A stretch of 34,930 nt of DNA from Spirochaetales bacterium. Lineage in GTDB: Bacteria; Spirochaetota; Spirochaetia; DSM-27196; SLST01. The position numbers and the translations under genes are program-made. The number at the start of each line of letters is the position of its first letter. The stretch's first letter is position 1. The stretch covers positions 1-34,930 of the forward strand of contig SKZO01000055.1 in NCBI GenBank assembly GCA_007127335.1. Direction: 5' to 3'. Shown one piece after another: positions 17,396 to 25,880 of this stretch. A model generated the notes under the pieces. It worked only from the letters and a program-made list of their open reading frames with translations. It was not told the origin of the DNA and did no database searches.

Positions 17396-18961
17396 CTACC
17401 TGTGGGTGCGGAGTTGGCGCGGGTCTATGTCGTGTTTCTTGACGCGCAGACCCATAACCCGCTCGGAGACGCCGAGCAGTCGAGCAGCCTTCGCCATATT
17501 GCCGCGAGTCGACTTCAGCGAATCGAGGATCAGCTCGCGTTCGAGGTTGTCGATGCTCTCGTCGAGCGTCCCGTGGAACTCGGTGTTCGTCGACTCGGCC
17601 GACTGCAGACTCGGTGGCAGGTGGTGGCTGTGGATTACCTCGTCGACGCTCAGGAGCACGGCTCGCTCGACGCAGTTCTCGAGCTCCCGCACGTTGCCCG
17701 GCCAGTGGTAGCTCATCAGCAGGTCGATCGCCGGCGTGCTGATCCGCCGGACGGCCACGTGGTTCTGGGATGCGTACTTCTCGATGAAGTGATCGGAGAG
17801 AAGCAGGATATCGCTCTTCCGGTCGCGAAGGGGGGGGATGTGCACCGGAAATACGTTCAGCCGATAGTAGAGGTCCTCACGAAAGCGGCCCTGGGCCATG
17901 AGCTCCTCGAGGTTCCTGTTGGTTGCGGTGATCACGCGTACGTTCACCCGAATCGTTTCGTTCCCACCCACTCGCTCGAACTCCCGTTCCTGCAGCACAC
18001 GCAGCAGCTTTATCTGCGTGGTGGGCGACAGATCGCCAATCTCGTCCAGAAAGATGGAGCCCCCGTGGGCCATCTCGAATCGGCCCTTGCGCGTGCTTAC
18101 GGCGCCGGTGAACGCCCCCTTCTCATGACCGAACAGCTCGCTTTCTATGACCGTCTCCGGCAGTGCCGCGCAGTTCACTTTCACGAACGGCTTGTCCGCC
18201 CGGTTGCTGTTGTAATGGATCGCGTGGGCCACCAGTTCCTTCCCGGTGCCACTCTCGCCGCGGATCAGCACCGTTGCGTCGCTCCGCGACACCTGTGCGA
18301 TCATGTCGAACACATCCTGCATCGCGCGTGAATTCCCGACGATGTTTGACGGACGAAAACGCTCCTTGAGCTCCTCCTGCAGCCGCGTGTTTTCTTCGAG
18401 AAGCGCCCGCTTCTCCTCCATGATCTTCTGGCGTATCTTGACTGCCTGTGCTACGAGCGACGCGAGAATGGACAGGAACCGGACATCGTCTTCGAGTTCG
18501 TCCTGGTCGGCCGCCGGACGGTCTATGGCCAGTGCTCCAATCGTTTCGTTGCCGAGCTTGATGGGCACACAGATAAAGGAAAGCTGCCTGCTCCCTTTCC
18601 TGTTGCGGGCCCCGGTGCGATTCAGGAAGGAAGGATCCTCGCTGACCAGAGGTATGATCTGCGGTATGCCGGTCTGTACTACACGACCGGTCACTCCTTC
18701 GCCCAGTCGATAGCGCCCGCGTTCCTGCTGCGATTGCGACAGCCCATGCGCCGCCTCGATGAAGATCTCTCCCGTATTGCGGTTCAGCAGCGTGATCGCC
18801 ACGCGCGCGTACTCGAGGCGGTCGGCGGTCGTTCGCAGCACGGGCTGGATGACCTGGTCGAGGTCAAGGCTCTGATCGAGAAGCTGGCTGATCTCGAACA
18901 GCAGCGACAGCTCCTCGTACTTGCCTCGAGCACCGGCGAGTCGCTCACGCGTATCTGCCAT
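17396..18961 (-). CDS. NifA/NtrC-type sigma-54-dependent activator with GAF sensor
   Basis: A 521-residue enhancer-binding protein. Domains: short coiled coil, GAF sensor (about 25-180), linker helix, AAA+ domain (about 205-440) with Walker A GESGTGKE (235-242), the sigma-54 contact motif GAFTGA (282-287) and Walker [11 protein letters not shown] (301-310), and a C-terminal Fis-type helix-turn-helix (about 486-512, around [20 protein letters not shown]). The GAF-AAA-HTH order is that of NifA rather than NtrC, since no phosphoacceptor receiver domain is present. The cluster of interdomain cysteines found in oxygen-sensitive NifA is not evident. The start ATG at 18961 has GGAGG four bases upstream. 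Its neighbours amtB, glnK and glnE imply a nitrogen role. No nif genes are in view. Confidence 0.9.
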   Translation of the reverse strand: MADTRERLAGARGKYEELSLLFEISQLLDQSLDLDQVIQPVLRTTADRLEYARVAITLLNRNTGEIFIEAAHGLSQSQQERGRYRLGEGVTGRVVQTGIPQIIPLVSEDPSFLNRTGARNRKGSRQLSFICVPIKLGNETIGALAIDRPAADQDELEDDVRFLSILASLVAQAVKIRQKIMEEKRALLEENTRLQEELKERFRPSNIVGNSRAMQDVFDMIAQVSRSDATVLIRGESGTGKELVAHAIHYNSNRADKPFVKVNCAALPETVIESELFGHEKGAFTGAVSTRKGRFEMAHGGSIFLDEIGDLSPTTQIKLLRVLQEREFERVGGNETIRVNVRVITATNRNLEELMAQGRFREDLYYRLNVFPVHIPPLRDRKSDILLLSDHFIEKYASQNHVAVRRISTPAIDLLMSYHWPGNVRELENCVERAVLLSVDEVIHSHHLPPSLQSAESTNTEFHGTLDESIDNLERELILDSLKSTRGNMAKAARLLGVSERVMGLRVKKHDIDPRQLRTHR

Positions 18962-18981
18962 ATTACCTCCGGGGTTCCACG

Positions 18982-19010
18982 ATGCTACAAAAATGTCGGA
19001 AAAGACACAA
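18982..19010 (-). promoter_or_regulatory. Possible promoter of the sigma-54 activator gene
   Basis: On the minus strand TTGTGT (19010-19005) and TAGCAT (18987-18982), 17 bases apart, in the AT-richer gap after pyk. Confidence 0.35.
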
Positions 19011-19057
19011 GCCACCCTCGCTTCGGTACCTTTCATGGTCTGAGGGGCGGCGAAGGG

Positions 19058-20824
19058 CTACAGGACTCCTTCGTAAAGTATCTTCTGCTCGCCGTCGAGC
19101 GTGGCGGTCATGCCGTCCTCCGCATGGCGAAGCGCGTCGGGAACCTCGCTGATCAACACGAGCGCGGCGTTCTCGGCCTGCAGGTCGGCATGCGGAACCT
19201 CGGATCGTTCTTCAGACACGACCGCAGCAATTCCCGGGATCAGGTCCAGGTACTGTCTGGAGATCAGCCGCGTGACCAGAATCTCGGTTGAGTCGAGCTT
19301 CAGCCGCCGACGCGCGTCTTCGGCGGTCTCGGCCTTGACCACCCGTCCGGTGACCCTTCCGCCGAAACCATCGTGTCCCCGATTCAGTACGTTCCCGAGA
19401 ATGTGCATCTTGATGGTGTTCAGCGGCAGGGCCGAGGAGAGAGGCATGCCCGCAATGGTGAGAACACGATCCGACTCCTCAAGATATCCGCGATCGACCG
19501 CGTGACGGATGGCGTTCTGAACCATTGACTCGGAGTCGGAGACCTCGTCCGAGACGATCGGAACCACGCCCCAGGAGAGCAGCAACTGCCGCTGAACGGA
19601 TTCGGTCGTCGTCACCGCGATCACCGTCTGCTTCGGACGATGGCGCGAGAGAATACGGGGCGTGTTCCCGCGAAGCGTCGGGGCGACGATGGCCGCCACC
19701 GCCGCATCTGATGCGACAAGGAACGCCGCACGCGCCATCGCCTCGCCGATGTCATTCGGTTCGCCGGATACCTCGGACGCCCCGGTCCGGCGGCCGTGGT
19801 ACTCCGCGCTCGCCTCTACCGAACGCGCGATCCGATCGAGCGTGGCGCAGGCGCGGACCGGGTACTGCCCGGTCGCGGTCTCGCCGCTCAGCATGACCGC
19901 GTCTGTACCGTCGAATATCGCGTTGGCAACATCCGTGAGTTCGGCACGGGTCGGACGAGGATTCCGTATCATCGAGTCGAGCATCTGCGTTGCGGTTATC
20001 ACTGGTTTGTTGAGCCTGTTCGCCGTCGCGATGATGCGCTTCTGGGCGAGCGGAATCTCCTCGATCGCGAGTTGGACGCCCAGATCGCCGCGGGCAACCA
20101 TGATCCCGTCGGCTGCTCGCGCGATCTCCGCGATGTTCTCGAGCCCCTGTTCGTCTTCGATCTTCGCAACGACATGGATCGAGCTGTCGTGGTCGCGCAG
20201 GAACTGCTTGATCGCGTCCACATCCTTGGGCGTACGGATGAAGCTCGCCGCGACGAAGTCGGCGCCCATCTCCACACCGAAAGCGATGTCACGCTGATCC
20301 TGCTCGGTCATGGCCGGCAGCGACACACGAATCCCCGGGATGTTCACGTTCTTCCTGTCGCCAAGCATGCCGCCGCTTCGCACCACGCATTGCACGTCGG
20401 TACCTGAAACGCGCTCCACCTCCAGATCGATCAACCCGTCGGCGATGTAGATGTGACCGCCGGGCCCTATCTCCTCGGGCAGCATGGTATAGGTGATACT
20501 CACGCGTTCCCGGGTCCCGGGTACGTCCTCGGTGGTGATGGTGATGTGATCGCCTGACTTGAGCTCTGCCTCGCGTCCGTCCCGCATCTTCCCGGTACGG
20601 ATTTCCGGTCCTTTGGTATCAAGCATGACGGCAACGGGGTGCCCTTCGGACCGACTGACCTCGCGAAGCCTCTCGATACGCCGGCGATGCTCTTCGTGGT
20701 TCCCGTGGGAGAAGTTCAGTCGCGCAACGTTCATCCCGGCACGAAGCAGATCCCGAACCGCCTCATCCGTATCGACTGCCGGACCCAGTGTGCAGACAAT
20801 CTTTGTCCGTCGGAAGTTCATCAT
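19058..20824 (-). CDS. pyk: Pyruvate kinase with extra C-terminal PEP-mobile-like domain
   Basis: Converts phosphoenolpyruvate and ADP to pyruvate and ATP in glycolysis. The 588-residue protein has the N-terminal substrate segment RRTKIVCTLGPA, RLNFSHG, MLDTKGPEIRTG, the active-site region MVARGDLGVQLAIEEIP and ATQMLDSMI. About 110 residues follow the usual end (from about 480), resembling the PEP-utiliser mobile domain attached to Bacillus-type pyruvate kinases, but with a diverged core around SEVPHAD, so its swivel-histidine function is unclear. Two ATGs are adjacent. GGGAGG lies six bases before the first (20824). It is followed by the nitrogen activator on the same strand, probably under a separate promoter. 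Confidence 0.95.
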   Translation of the reverse strand: MMNFRRTKIVCTLGPAVDTDEAVRDLLRAGMNVARLNFSHGNHEEHRRRIERLREVSRSEGHPVAVMLDTKGPEIRTGKMRDGREAELKSGDHITITTEDVPGTRERVSITYTMLPEEIGPGGHIYIADGLIDLEVERVSGTDVQCVVRSGGMLGDRKNVNIPGIRVSLPAMTEQDQRDIAFGVEMGADFVAASFIRTPKDVDAIKQFLRDHDSSIHVVAKIEDEQGLENIAEIARAADGIMVARGDLGVQLAIEEIPLAQKRIIATANRLNKPVITATQMLDSMIRNPRPTRAELTDVANAIFDGTDAVMLSGETATGQYPVRACATLDRIARSVEASAEYHGRRTGASEVSGEPNDIGEAMARAAFLVASDAAVAAIVAPTLRGNTPRILSRHRPKQTVIAVTTTESVQRQLLLSWGVVPIVSDEVSDSESMVQNAIRHAVDRGYLEESDRVLTIAGMPLSSALPLNTIKMHILGNVLNRGHDGFGGRVTGRVVKAETAEDARRRLKLDSTEILVTRLISRQYLDLIPGIAAVVSEERSEVPHADLQAENAALVLISEVPDALRHAEDGMTATLDGEQKILYEGVL

Positions 20825-20916
20825 GCGCAGCCTCCCACATCACATTGTGGTCCAATGCCGGGAGTGGTGTCCAGCGGGGGCCGCGCTTCACGAACGGCAG
20901 GGAGAGGGCCCGGTGG

Positions 20917-21372
20917 TCACTCCTGCTCGTCGTCGTTCTGGAGCAGGAACCGGTACTCGTCCTGGCTGACGATATTCTGGTCGTCGTCCCCGGACGGCTC
21001 AACGCTCATGGATCTCTGAATGTCCGAGATATCACGCACGTGTTGATCCCGAACGCCGACGAGCTTCGCGCGCAGCGGCGCGAGATGCTCGCCAAAGGCA
21101 GGAGTGCCGTCCAGCGCGTCATCAAGAAAATCCGCGAACAGCCGTTTCGCACGCATGAGCTCGCGCAGTAGCTCCCGACGGTTGATCAGGTACGCGTTGA
21201 GTCGCAACGACTCGTGGATCCGATCGAGCGTCCGGTCTATGAAAAGTATATCCTCAACGATCTTGTCCAGGTAGTAGTCCGGGTCGATGTCCAGCTGCAC
21301 CCCCGCCTTCAACGCGCGGGTGATCGTCATGAGATAGAACAGGTTGTCCTCATAGTTGACCTTGCTCGCCAT
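20917..21372 (-). CDS. Hypothetical helical protein upstream of pyk
   Basis: 151 residues, no signal peptide and no membrane segment. The sequence is highly charged and reads as long amphipathic helices (for example around DRTLDRIHESLRLNAYLINR), with an acidic, Asp/Glu/Gln-rich C-terminal tail from about residue 125. It lies 92 bases upstream of pyk in the same direction and may be co-transcribed, and it is divergent from the rpsF operon. I do not recognise the family. Third-position GC use matches its neighbours, so it is probably real. Confidence 0.65.
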   Translation of the reverse strand: MASKVNYEDNLFYLMTITRALKAGVQLDIDPDYYLDKIVEDILFIDRTLDRIHESLRLNAYLINRRELLRELMRAKRLFADFLDDALDGTPAFGEHLAPLRAKLVGVRDQHVRDISDIQRSMSVEPSGDDDQNIVSQDEYRFLLQNDDEQE

Positions 21373-21405
21373 CCGCCTTGATTCTCGGCGCGAAACGGCT
21401 CACCC

Positions 21406-21434
21406 TTGACATGCGGAGGGTACGCTCCTATATT
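21406..21434 (+). promoter_or_regulatory. Strong sigma-70 promoter of the rpsF-dnaB operon
   Basis: TTGACA (21406-21411) and TATATT (21429-21434) with a 17-base spacer, the best consensus promoter of the window. A leader of about 72 bases follows before rpsF. Confidence 0.8.
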
Positions 21435-21512
21435 CACCCGAACCTCTTTACTATTGGCGAGCTGTCCCCGTGGCCGCTACGACCGATGGTCATGAGTCCA
21501 TAAGGAGGAAAC

Positions 21513-21794
21513 ATGCGCACCTACGAAGCGATGTGCGTCCTGCGCGTTGAGGAGGAAGTCTTTCAGCGCGGCAAGGACGCCGTTCGCGAAGAGCTGAAGA
21601 AGCTTGGAGCGAACATCGTCAAGGAAGAAGACATGGGTCAGAGAACGCTGGCCTATCCAATCCAGAATGTGAACCAGGCACACTACTTCTACTTCGTCGT
21701 CGAGATGGATCCCGAAAAGGCCCAACAGGTCGAACAGTCCGTGAAGCTCTTCGACGAGTTACTGCGGTTCATGATGGTACGCCAGGAGAACTAG
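21513..21794 (+). CDS. rpsF: Ribosomal protein bS6
   Basis: A 93-residue small-subunit protein that binds the central domain of 16S rRNA as a pair with bS18. MRTYEAMCVLR, LKKLGANIVKEEDMGQRTLAYPI and HYFYFVVEM follow the normal S6 pattern, and the length is normal. GGAGG precedes the ATG. It is first in an operon with ssb (directly adjacent, its TAG immediately followed by the ssb ATG) and rpsR, the arrangement common to most bacteria. Confidence 0.96.
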   Translation: MRTYEAMCVLRVEEEVFQRGKDAVREELKKLGANIVKEEDMGQRTLAYPIQNVNQAHYFYFVVEMDPEKAQQVEQSVKLFDELLRFMMVRQEN

Positions 21795-22241
21795 ATGGCA
21801 ACCGATATCAACAGCGTCGTTCTGATAGGTCGCCTCACGCGGGATGCAGAGCTTCGCTACTCGAACTCGGGGACGGCCATCTGCAAGTTCTCCATCGCAA
21901 ACAACTACTCCCGCAAACAGGGTGACACCTGGAACGAAGAGACCAGTTTCTTCGACGCAGTGCTGATGGGCCGCCGGGCCGAAGCCCTTCACAAATACCT
22001 AGTGAAAGGGAAACAGGTGGGAATCCAGGGCGAGCTCCGGCAGAGCCGGTGGGAGCAGGAAGGTCAGAAACGAAGCCGAGTAGAAGTGTTCGTCAACGAC
22101 GTGAATCTGCTCGGCGGAGGCGGATCGACAGGCGAGTCACGATCGGAGAATCGCTACGATGCCGGGCCGGGCTTCTCCGCGAACGACGGCGGTGAGAACG
22201 CAGGCTCCGGGCGCGATTTCGAGGATGACGTGCCGTTCTAG
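21795..22241 (+). CDS. ssb: Single-stranded DNA-binding protein
   Basis: A 148-residue SSB that coats single-stranded DNA at forks and in repair. The OB-fold occupies about 1-110 ([49 protein letters not shown]). A Gly/Ser-rich linker follows, and then the acidic tip FEDDVPF, the conserved docking site for partner proteins. It starts on the base after the rpsF stop with no separate leader, so expression is coupled to S6. Confidence 0.96.
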   Translation: MATDINSVVLIGRLTRDAELRYSNSGTAICKFSIANNYSRKQGDTWNEETSFFDAVLMGRRAEALHKYLVKGKQVGIQGELRQSRWEQEGQKRSRVEVFVNDVNLLGGGGSTGESRSENRYDAGPGFSANDGGENAGSGRDFEDDVPF

Positions 22242-22255
22242 GCCAGGAGGCAGAT

Positions 22256-22588
22256 ATGTCTGATGAAAACCAGAGCAGGGACTATGGCCGCGGCGGAGGA
22301 GAGGCGAGATACGGCCGATCCGACGACCGCGGGGATCGTGGAGATCGTGGAGATCGCGGCGGCCGGGGTGGCCCCAGGGGCAAGGTGTACTTCCGCCGCA
22401 AGGTCGACAAGATCAAGACGCAGAACCTCACGATCGACTACAAGCGACCGGATGTACTGCGGCGTTTCGTGACGGAGAAAGGGAAGATCCTGCCGAGGCG
22501 GATCACCGGGACTTCCGCGAAGAACCAGCGACGACTCATCCGGGAGATCAAGCGGGCGCGCGCGCTTGCGCTGCTTCCCATGGGCTGA
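22256..22588 (+). CDS. rpsR: Ribosomal protein bS18 with an Arg-Gly-Asp-rich N-terminal extension
   Basis: A 110-residue partner of bS6. The core (about 43-110) has the normal [20 protein letters not shown] and [22 protein letters not shown] segments. The first ~42 residues are additional and rich in Gly, Arg and Asp. Residues 24-35 are four repeats of Asp-Arg-Gly encoded by a 9-base tandem repeat (22325-22360). AGGAGG lies just upstream of the chosen ATG, so the extension appears to be translated rather than misannotated. S18 usually has about 75-90 residues. Confidence 0.95.
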   Translation: MSDENQSRDYGRGGGEARYGRSDDRGDRGDRGDRGGRGGPRGKVYFRRKVDKIKTQNLTIDYKRPDVLRRFVTEKGKILPRRITGTSAKNQRRLIREIKRARALALLPMG

Positions 22589-22589
22589 T

Positions 22590-23630
22590 ATGCAGGTCGA
22601 TGACCAGCGAGCATACTGGCTGGAGATAGCCGGACTGACGGTAGCCGCCGTTCTTCTGTTCCGCTTCGGCCTGCTCGGGCTGGTGTTCCTCGTCCCGGTA
22701 CAGCTCATCTGGCTCCGACGCGGAGAGGAAGCCGGGACGCTCGCTTCGGCGGGCGTCATCCTCGGCATAGGCGTCTTCAAGTGGGTCGATTACCTGCGCC
22801 TGAGACGGACCATTGGGCCGGACGAGCTGCCGGCGTCGCTCCTGCTGCTCGACCTGGTGTTTGCGGCCGGTCTGCTCGCGGGGTTGTTCATGATGAACAG
22901 CGATCGTCTGACCGTTGCGGATCCTGCGAGCGAGACGGGAAGACGCACGATGACCGTGCCCGAGCGGATGATCGCCGCGGTCGCCGCGGGTGCGGCCATC
23001 TACGGACCAACGATCGGACTGCTGGTCACCGGTGATGCGGCCGAATCGGCAATCGCGATGCAGATCGAGCTGATGCGGCCCTTGTTCGAGGCGGCCGGCG
23101 CGGGCAGCGATGAGATCACCATGCTCGTGAGAATCGTCGTCTCGGCGATCCTCAGCGGTCTGATGTTCGGTTTCTTTGTCATGGTGACCGGCAACTGGTG
23201 GCTGGGAGTGCAGATAGCCTTCAAGAGCCGGTTTTCGCTTCCGGCAGGCAATGCCGTAATGGCGCGACACGCCGGCTACGAGCTCACCGAGTTCAAACTG
23301 CCGGAATACCTGGTCTGGGCGCTCATCGGCGCCTGGGGCGGCGTGCTGCTTTCGATGGTCGCAGAGCTCGGATGGGTGTCGTACCTCTTCTGGAACGCGG
23401 CGTTCGTGACTCTTGCCCTGTATGGAGTCCAGGGCATTGCGATCGTGTGGTTCTACCTGGATCGGCGGAAGGTCCAGAGGATCACCCGCATCGGTGTCGC
23501 AGTCGGCATGGTGATCGGACTCCTGATTCCGGGGCTGAGGTTCGTTGTCGGAGTTGGTCTGCCGGGACTCGGAGTCTCCGAGCTATGGATCAATTATCAT
23601 CGCGCGAGAGGGAGCGAAGAGGTATCATGA
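22590..23630 (+). CDS. DUF2232 (YybS-like) membrane protein
   Basis: A 346-residue integral membrane protein with about eight hydrophobic segments, no signal peptide and a charged start (MQVDDQRAYW). The C-terminal half has the features of DUF2232/YybS: a FKLPEYLVWALIGAWGG-like helix, then LYGVQGIAIVWFYLDRR. Members of this family commonly lie in the rpsR-rplI-dnaB neighbourhood in Firmicutes and, as I recall, in spirochaetes. The function is unknown. The ATG at 22590 comes one base after the rpsR stop, and its TGA overlaps the rplI ATG. An upstream in-frame ATG (22566) lies inside rpsR and was not chosen. Confidence 0.85.
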   Translation: MQVDDQRAYWLEIAGLTVAAVLLFRFGLLGLVFLVPVQLIWLRRGEEAGTLASAGVILGIGVFKWVDYLRLRRTIGPDELPASLLLLDLVFAAGLLAGLFMMNSDRLTVADPASETGRRTMTVPERMIAAVAAGAAIYGPTIGLLVTGDAAESAIAMQIELMRPLFEAAGAGSDEITMLVRIVVSAILSGLMFGFFVMVTGNWWLGVQIAFKSRFSLPAGNAVMARHAGYELTEFKLPEYLVWALIGAWGGVLLSMVAELGWVSYLFWNAAFVTLALYGVQGIAIVWFYLDRRKVQRITRIGVAVGMVIGLLIPGLRFVVGVGLPGLGVSELWINYHRARGSEEVS

Positions 23631-24226
23631 AGGTCATATTGAGTCAGGACATCACGAATCTCGGTGAAGAAGGCGAGATCAAGGACGTGGCGCGAGGGTA
23701 CGCGCGAAACTATCTCATACCAAAGAAGATGGTGATGCCGTACACCCGCGAGGCTCTTTCGGTACTGGAGTCTCGGCGCGAGCAGATAGAACAGCGCCGT
23801 GAGGAGAAGCGCAAGGCGGCGATGGACGTCAAGACCAGACTCGAGAGCGAGCCACTGACGATCGAGATGCCCGCCGGTGACCGCGGCCGCCTGTTCGGGT
23901 CGGTCACGAGCGCCACGGTCGCCGATGCACTCGCGGCCCAGGGCATCGACGTAGAACGTCGTCGCATCGACATACCGGAGAAGACGATCAAGAACGTCGG
24001 TACCACCTATGTCCGCGTCCGACTCTACGGAGACGAAGAAGCCGAGCTGCGGGTGGATGTCACGGCGGCCGGTGGTGCACCACCGGAGCAGGGCTCCCCC
24101 TCGGCGCAGGTCGAAGAGCCCCGGACGGACCGCGCCGAAGAGGCTGCGGCTCCGGCAGAAGTCGATGGAGGCGCCGACGATACCCCGACTCCACCTCAGG
24201 CGGATGCAGAGACCGAGCAGGAATAG
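23627..24226 (+). CDS. rplI: Ribosomal protein bL9 with acidic C-terminal tail
   Basis: A 199-residue large-subunit protein. The N-domain (MKVILSQDITNLGEEGEIKDVARGYARNYLIP, given here only as a landmark at 1-32), the long central helix (about 41-74) and the C-domain (GRLFGSVTSATVADAL) are canonical. The domain normally ends near residue 148. Here a further 50 residues rich in Glu, Asp, Ala and Pro follow. The ATG overlaps the stop of the DUF2232 gene (ATGA). The long open frame upstream of this ATG is not coding. Confidence 0.95.
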   Translation: MKVILSQDITNLGEEGEIKDVARGYARNYLIPKKMVMPYTREALSVLESRREQIEQRREEKRKAAMDVKTRLESEPLTIEMPAGDRGRLFGSVTSATVADALAAQGIDVERRRIDIPEKTIKNVGTTYVRVRLYGDEEAELRVDVTAAGGAPPEQGSPSAQVEEPRTDRAEEAAAPAEVDGGADDTPTPPQADAETEQE

Positions 24227-24234
24227 CCTCTAAA

Positions 24235-25575
24235 ATGTCCGACGGTTCGCTCCGGGACAAGGTCCCTCCTCACAACGCTGAGGCAGAGCGTGCAACGCTC
24301 GGGGCGATACTGCTTGACCCGGATGCGTTCGGCCGGGTGCTGGGATTCCTGCGAGCCGACGACTTCTACCGATCGGCAAACGCCCGGATCTATCGATCAA
24401 TCCTCGCCCTCTGGGAACGAAGCGAAGCCATTGATCTGATCACGTTGACTGATGCTCTGAAAGGCGCCGGCGATCTCGATCTCGCCGGCGGCCCGGCCTA
24501 TGTCTCGAGCCTTACCTCGAGCGTTCCCACGAGCGCGAATGTCGAATACTACGCACGCATCGTTCGTGAAACGAGCGTCCGTCGCAGACTCCTGAAAGCG
24601 GCCAACGAGATCATTGCGGAGGTCATGGAGGAAGGGGCAGAGAGCCGCGAGGTCGTAGAGGAGGCCGAGAGGCGGATTTTCGAGATTTCCGAGGGCGAGC
24701 AGACCGGCGGCTACAAGCAGGCGCGGGAGATCGTCAAACAGACCGTCGAAGCGATTGAGAAGCTCTACAGGACGAGGGAGGACTACACGGGAATCCCGTC
24801 GGGATTCCCGGCGCTCGACAAGATGCTGTCCGGATTTCAGGATTCCGAGTTCATCGTCATTGGCGCGCGACCGTCAGTCGGCAAGACTGCACTCGCGCTG
24901 ACCATGGCAGCCAACATCGCGATCCATCGCAAGGTGCCTACGGGCTTCTTCTCGCTGGAGATGTCGGACATGGCGATCATGCAACGCCTGATCGCGAGTG
25001 AGGCGCGTATAGGGAGTCAGAAGATCCGCACCGGCATGCTGAGGCCTGCCGACTTCAAGAATCTGACCGACGCGGCAGGCGCCATCTATGATGCGCCGCT
25101 GTGGATCAGCGACACTCCCGGTATGCGTCTGCTCGACCTGCGCGCTCAGGCGCGACGCATGCGAAGCCAACTCGGCATACGCATCGTGTTCGTCGACTAC
25201 ATCAGCCTCATCAACAACGATCACGCGGACATCCCACGCCACGAGCAGATCGCCGAGATCTCCCGGTCACTGAAGGGGCTTGCACGTGAACTGAGCATCC
25301 CCGTTGTAGCACTGAGCCAGGTTACGCGTGACGTGGAGGGCAAACGCCCAACGCTTGCGAGCATCCGCGAATCCGGTTCGATCGAACAGGACGCAGACGT
25401 CGTGATGTTCCTGCACCGGAACAGGGGGGAGTCATCGGAGGATATCGAACACGCGAACAATGTGGAGACCGAGCTGATTGTCGCAAAACAGCGCAACGGA
25501 CCGGTCGGCACCGTTCGCATCGCGTTCGTGCCCAAGTACACGAGGTTCGAGTCACTCGAAGAAGACGCTCTGTAG
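24235..25575 (+). CDS. dnaB: Replicative DNA helicase DnaB
   Basis: Hexameric 5'-3' helicase that unwinds the fork and binds primase. The 446-residue protein has the DnaB N-domain (PPHNAEAERATLGAILLD, about 7-24, and the following helices to about 110), a linker helix, and the RecA-like motor with Walker A GARPSVGKT (210-218), FVDYISLI as Walker B and LREL/SQVTRDVEGKRP-type H3/H4 segments. Length is normal and no intein is present. It starts 8 bases after rplI without a clear ribosome binding site, so it may rely on coupling. Confidence 0.96.
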   Translation: MSDGSLRDKVPPHNAEAERATLGAILLDPDAFGRVLGFLRADDFYRSANARIYRSILALWERSEAIDLITLTDALKGAGDLDLAGGPAYVSSLTSSVPTSANVEYYARIVRETSVRRRLLKAANEIIAEVMEEGAESREVVEEAERRIFEISEGEQTGGYKQAREIVKQTVEAIEKLYRTREDYTGIPSGFPALDKMLSGFQDSEFIVIGARPSVGKTALALTMAANIAIHRKVPTGFFSLEMSDMAIMQRLIASEARIGSQKIRTGMLRPADFKNLTDAAGAIYDAPLWISDTPGMRLLDLRAQARRMRSQLGIRIVFVDYISLINNDHADIPRHEQIAEISRSLKGLARELSIPVVALSQVTRDVEGKRPTLASIRESGSIEQDADVVMFLHRNRGESSEDIEHANNVETELIVAKQRNGPVGTVRIAFVPKYTRFESLEEDAL

Positions 25576-25583
25576 GAGGAAGC

Positions 25584-25856
25584 ATGTCGCTGTTGGACAC
25601 ATACAACTTCGAGGATCTGGTGAATGAGGCGGAGCGTCTGGTGATCGGCGAGCTCGAACAACAGCTCCTCGCCCGAGGAGATGAGCCGGACGAGGACCAG
25701 GTGCTGGACATGGCTGCCTATGCGCTCAACCAGGTATCACCTCGGTATCGAGTCAACCTGCTTGGCCGGATCTACGCACGCAACGTGCCGGAACAGTACC
25801 AGGACGAGATTCGTTCGGCAGTGGCCGTTGCCATCGCCAAAGTGATGCGCGGCTGA
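25584..25856 (+). CDS. ComFB-like small protein
   Basis: 90 residues. The pattern NFEDLVNEAERLVIGELE ... MAAYALNQVSPRYRV matches the late-competence ComFB family, whose function is not established (cyclic-dinucleotide binding has been proposed for some members). The cysteine pair found in B. subtilis-type ComFB before the ALN-PP-Y segment is absent. TAGGAGG overlaps the dnaB stop and precedes the ATG at good spacing, so it is the last gene of the rpsF operon. It ends 24 bases from the convergent beta-propeller gene with no evident terminator. Confidence 0.75.
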   Translation: MSLLDTYNFEDLVNEAERLVIGELEQQLLARGDEPDEDQVLDMAAYALNQVSPRYRVNLLGRIYARNVPEQYQDEIRSAVAVAIAKVMRG

Positions 25857-25880
25857 AACGGGAGCACCGCGCAAAGGGAG

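Noticed and set aside
20843-20857. CATTG-N5-CAATG inverted repeat before pyk
   Set aside because: Five-base arms only, without a promoter around it; too weak to call an operator.
22334-22360. Short tandem repeats as a possible CRISPR or regulatory array
   Set aside because: Nine-base units in frame within rpsR that encode Asp-Arg-Gly; no spacers.
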